Source: Enchytraeus crypticus
Taxonomy: Eukaryota; Annelida; Clitellata; Enchytraeida; Enchytraeidae
DNA length: 64,000 nucleotides
Reading direction: 5' to 3'
NCBI GenBank assembly: GCA_905160935.1
Contig: CAJHZI010000779.1
Location: 226,001 to 290,000, forward strand
In this document: in pieces, positions 63,826 through 64,000 of the stretch
Position numbering within the stretch: position 1 is the stretch's first letter
Layout: every line of letters begins with the position of its first letter
Notes under the pieces: model-generated
The model's database searches: none
What the model was told of the DNA's origin: nothing
Seen by the model: the letters and a program-made list of their open reading frames with translations, nothing else
Translations under genes and position numbers: made by a program

Positions 63826-64000
63826 TTGTAAATTTGTCTTTTATATTAGTCTACCGTTGAATTAGTGAAATAAAATAAATTAAATTAAATTACTAATCAT
63901 GGCAGTTTTTACAACCTATCTCCCAGATAATTCCTTGCTCTCACTGGAATCTATTGAAATCCCTACTGATACGTAATCTAACTCATAACTAATAAAACAA

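Overview
The window is nuclear DNA of an invertebrate animal. Genes are split by GT-AG introns, the DNA is AT-rich, there are many short interspersed elements (SINEs) with tRNA-type promoter boxes, fragments of non-LTR retrotransposons, and an extreme load of simple and tandem repeats, above all (GA)n, (TA)n and (AAT)n. An arthropod such as a crustacean is my best guess, but no single marker fixes the taxon.

Four protein-coding loci can be supported. (1) Plus strand, about 2.46-8.65 kb: six exons holding the 3' part of a CDKL1/CDKL4-type protein kinase; its ATP-binding lobe lies upstream of the window. (2) Minus strand, 21.42-12.78 kb: seven in-phase exons of a class C GPCR of the GABA-B/GPR156 group, with all seven membrane helices and a cytoplasmic tail of about 1,000 residues, most of it in one 2.75 kb exon. 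(3) Plus strand, 27.63-36.39 kb: three exons giving a complete 273-residue neuronal-calcium-sensor-like protein with degenerate EF-hands and an unusual His-rich C-terminal extension. (4) Minus strand, 48.97-47.45 kb: an uninterrupted 508-codon gene for a basic, Ser/Arg-rich protein with a Gln-rich N-terminal coiled coil and two C-terminal membrane helices, family not recognised. Kinase, receptor and calcium sensor could all act in ciliated or neuronal signalling, but nothing in the sequence shows that they work together.

Layout: 0-2.4 kb pentanucleotide and dinucleotide repeats and presumed intron; 2.4-8.7 kb kinase gene; 8.7-12.8 kb intergenic; 12.8-21.4 kb GPCR; 21.4-27.6 kb intergenic or 5' part of the GPCR gene; 27.6-36.9 kb calcium sensor with a 7.2 kb first intron rich in repeats and one DNA transposon; 36.9-47.4 kb repeats only; 47.4-49.0 kb membrane protein; 49-64 kb no gene, but a remarkable run of about a dozen unrelated minisatellites.

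Repeat families named here for convenience: SINE-A (tRNA-like head, ends near 'ttagctttaccagctttt'), SINE-B (ends 'gatcatttcactataatg' plus (ATT)n), SINE-C, family D (a LINE-like 3' end 'ggacctgcca..ggcagtgc' that often runs into (GA)n), and families E, F and G. Several otherwise different families share a short core around 'gaggaaacNgacgttaa'. Positions of diverged repeats are approximate, by eye.
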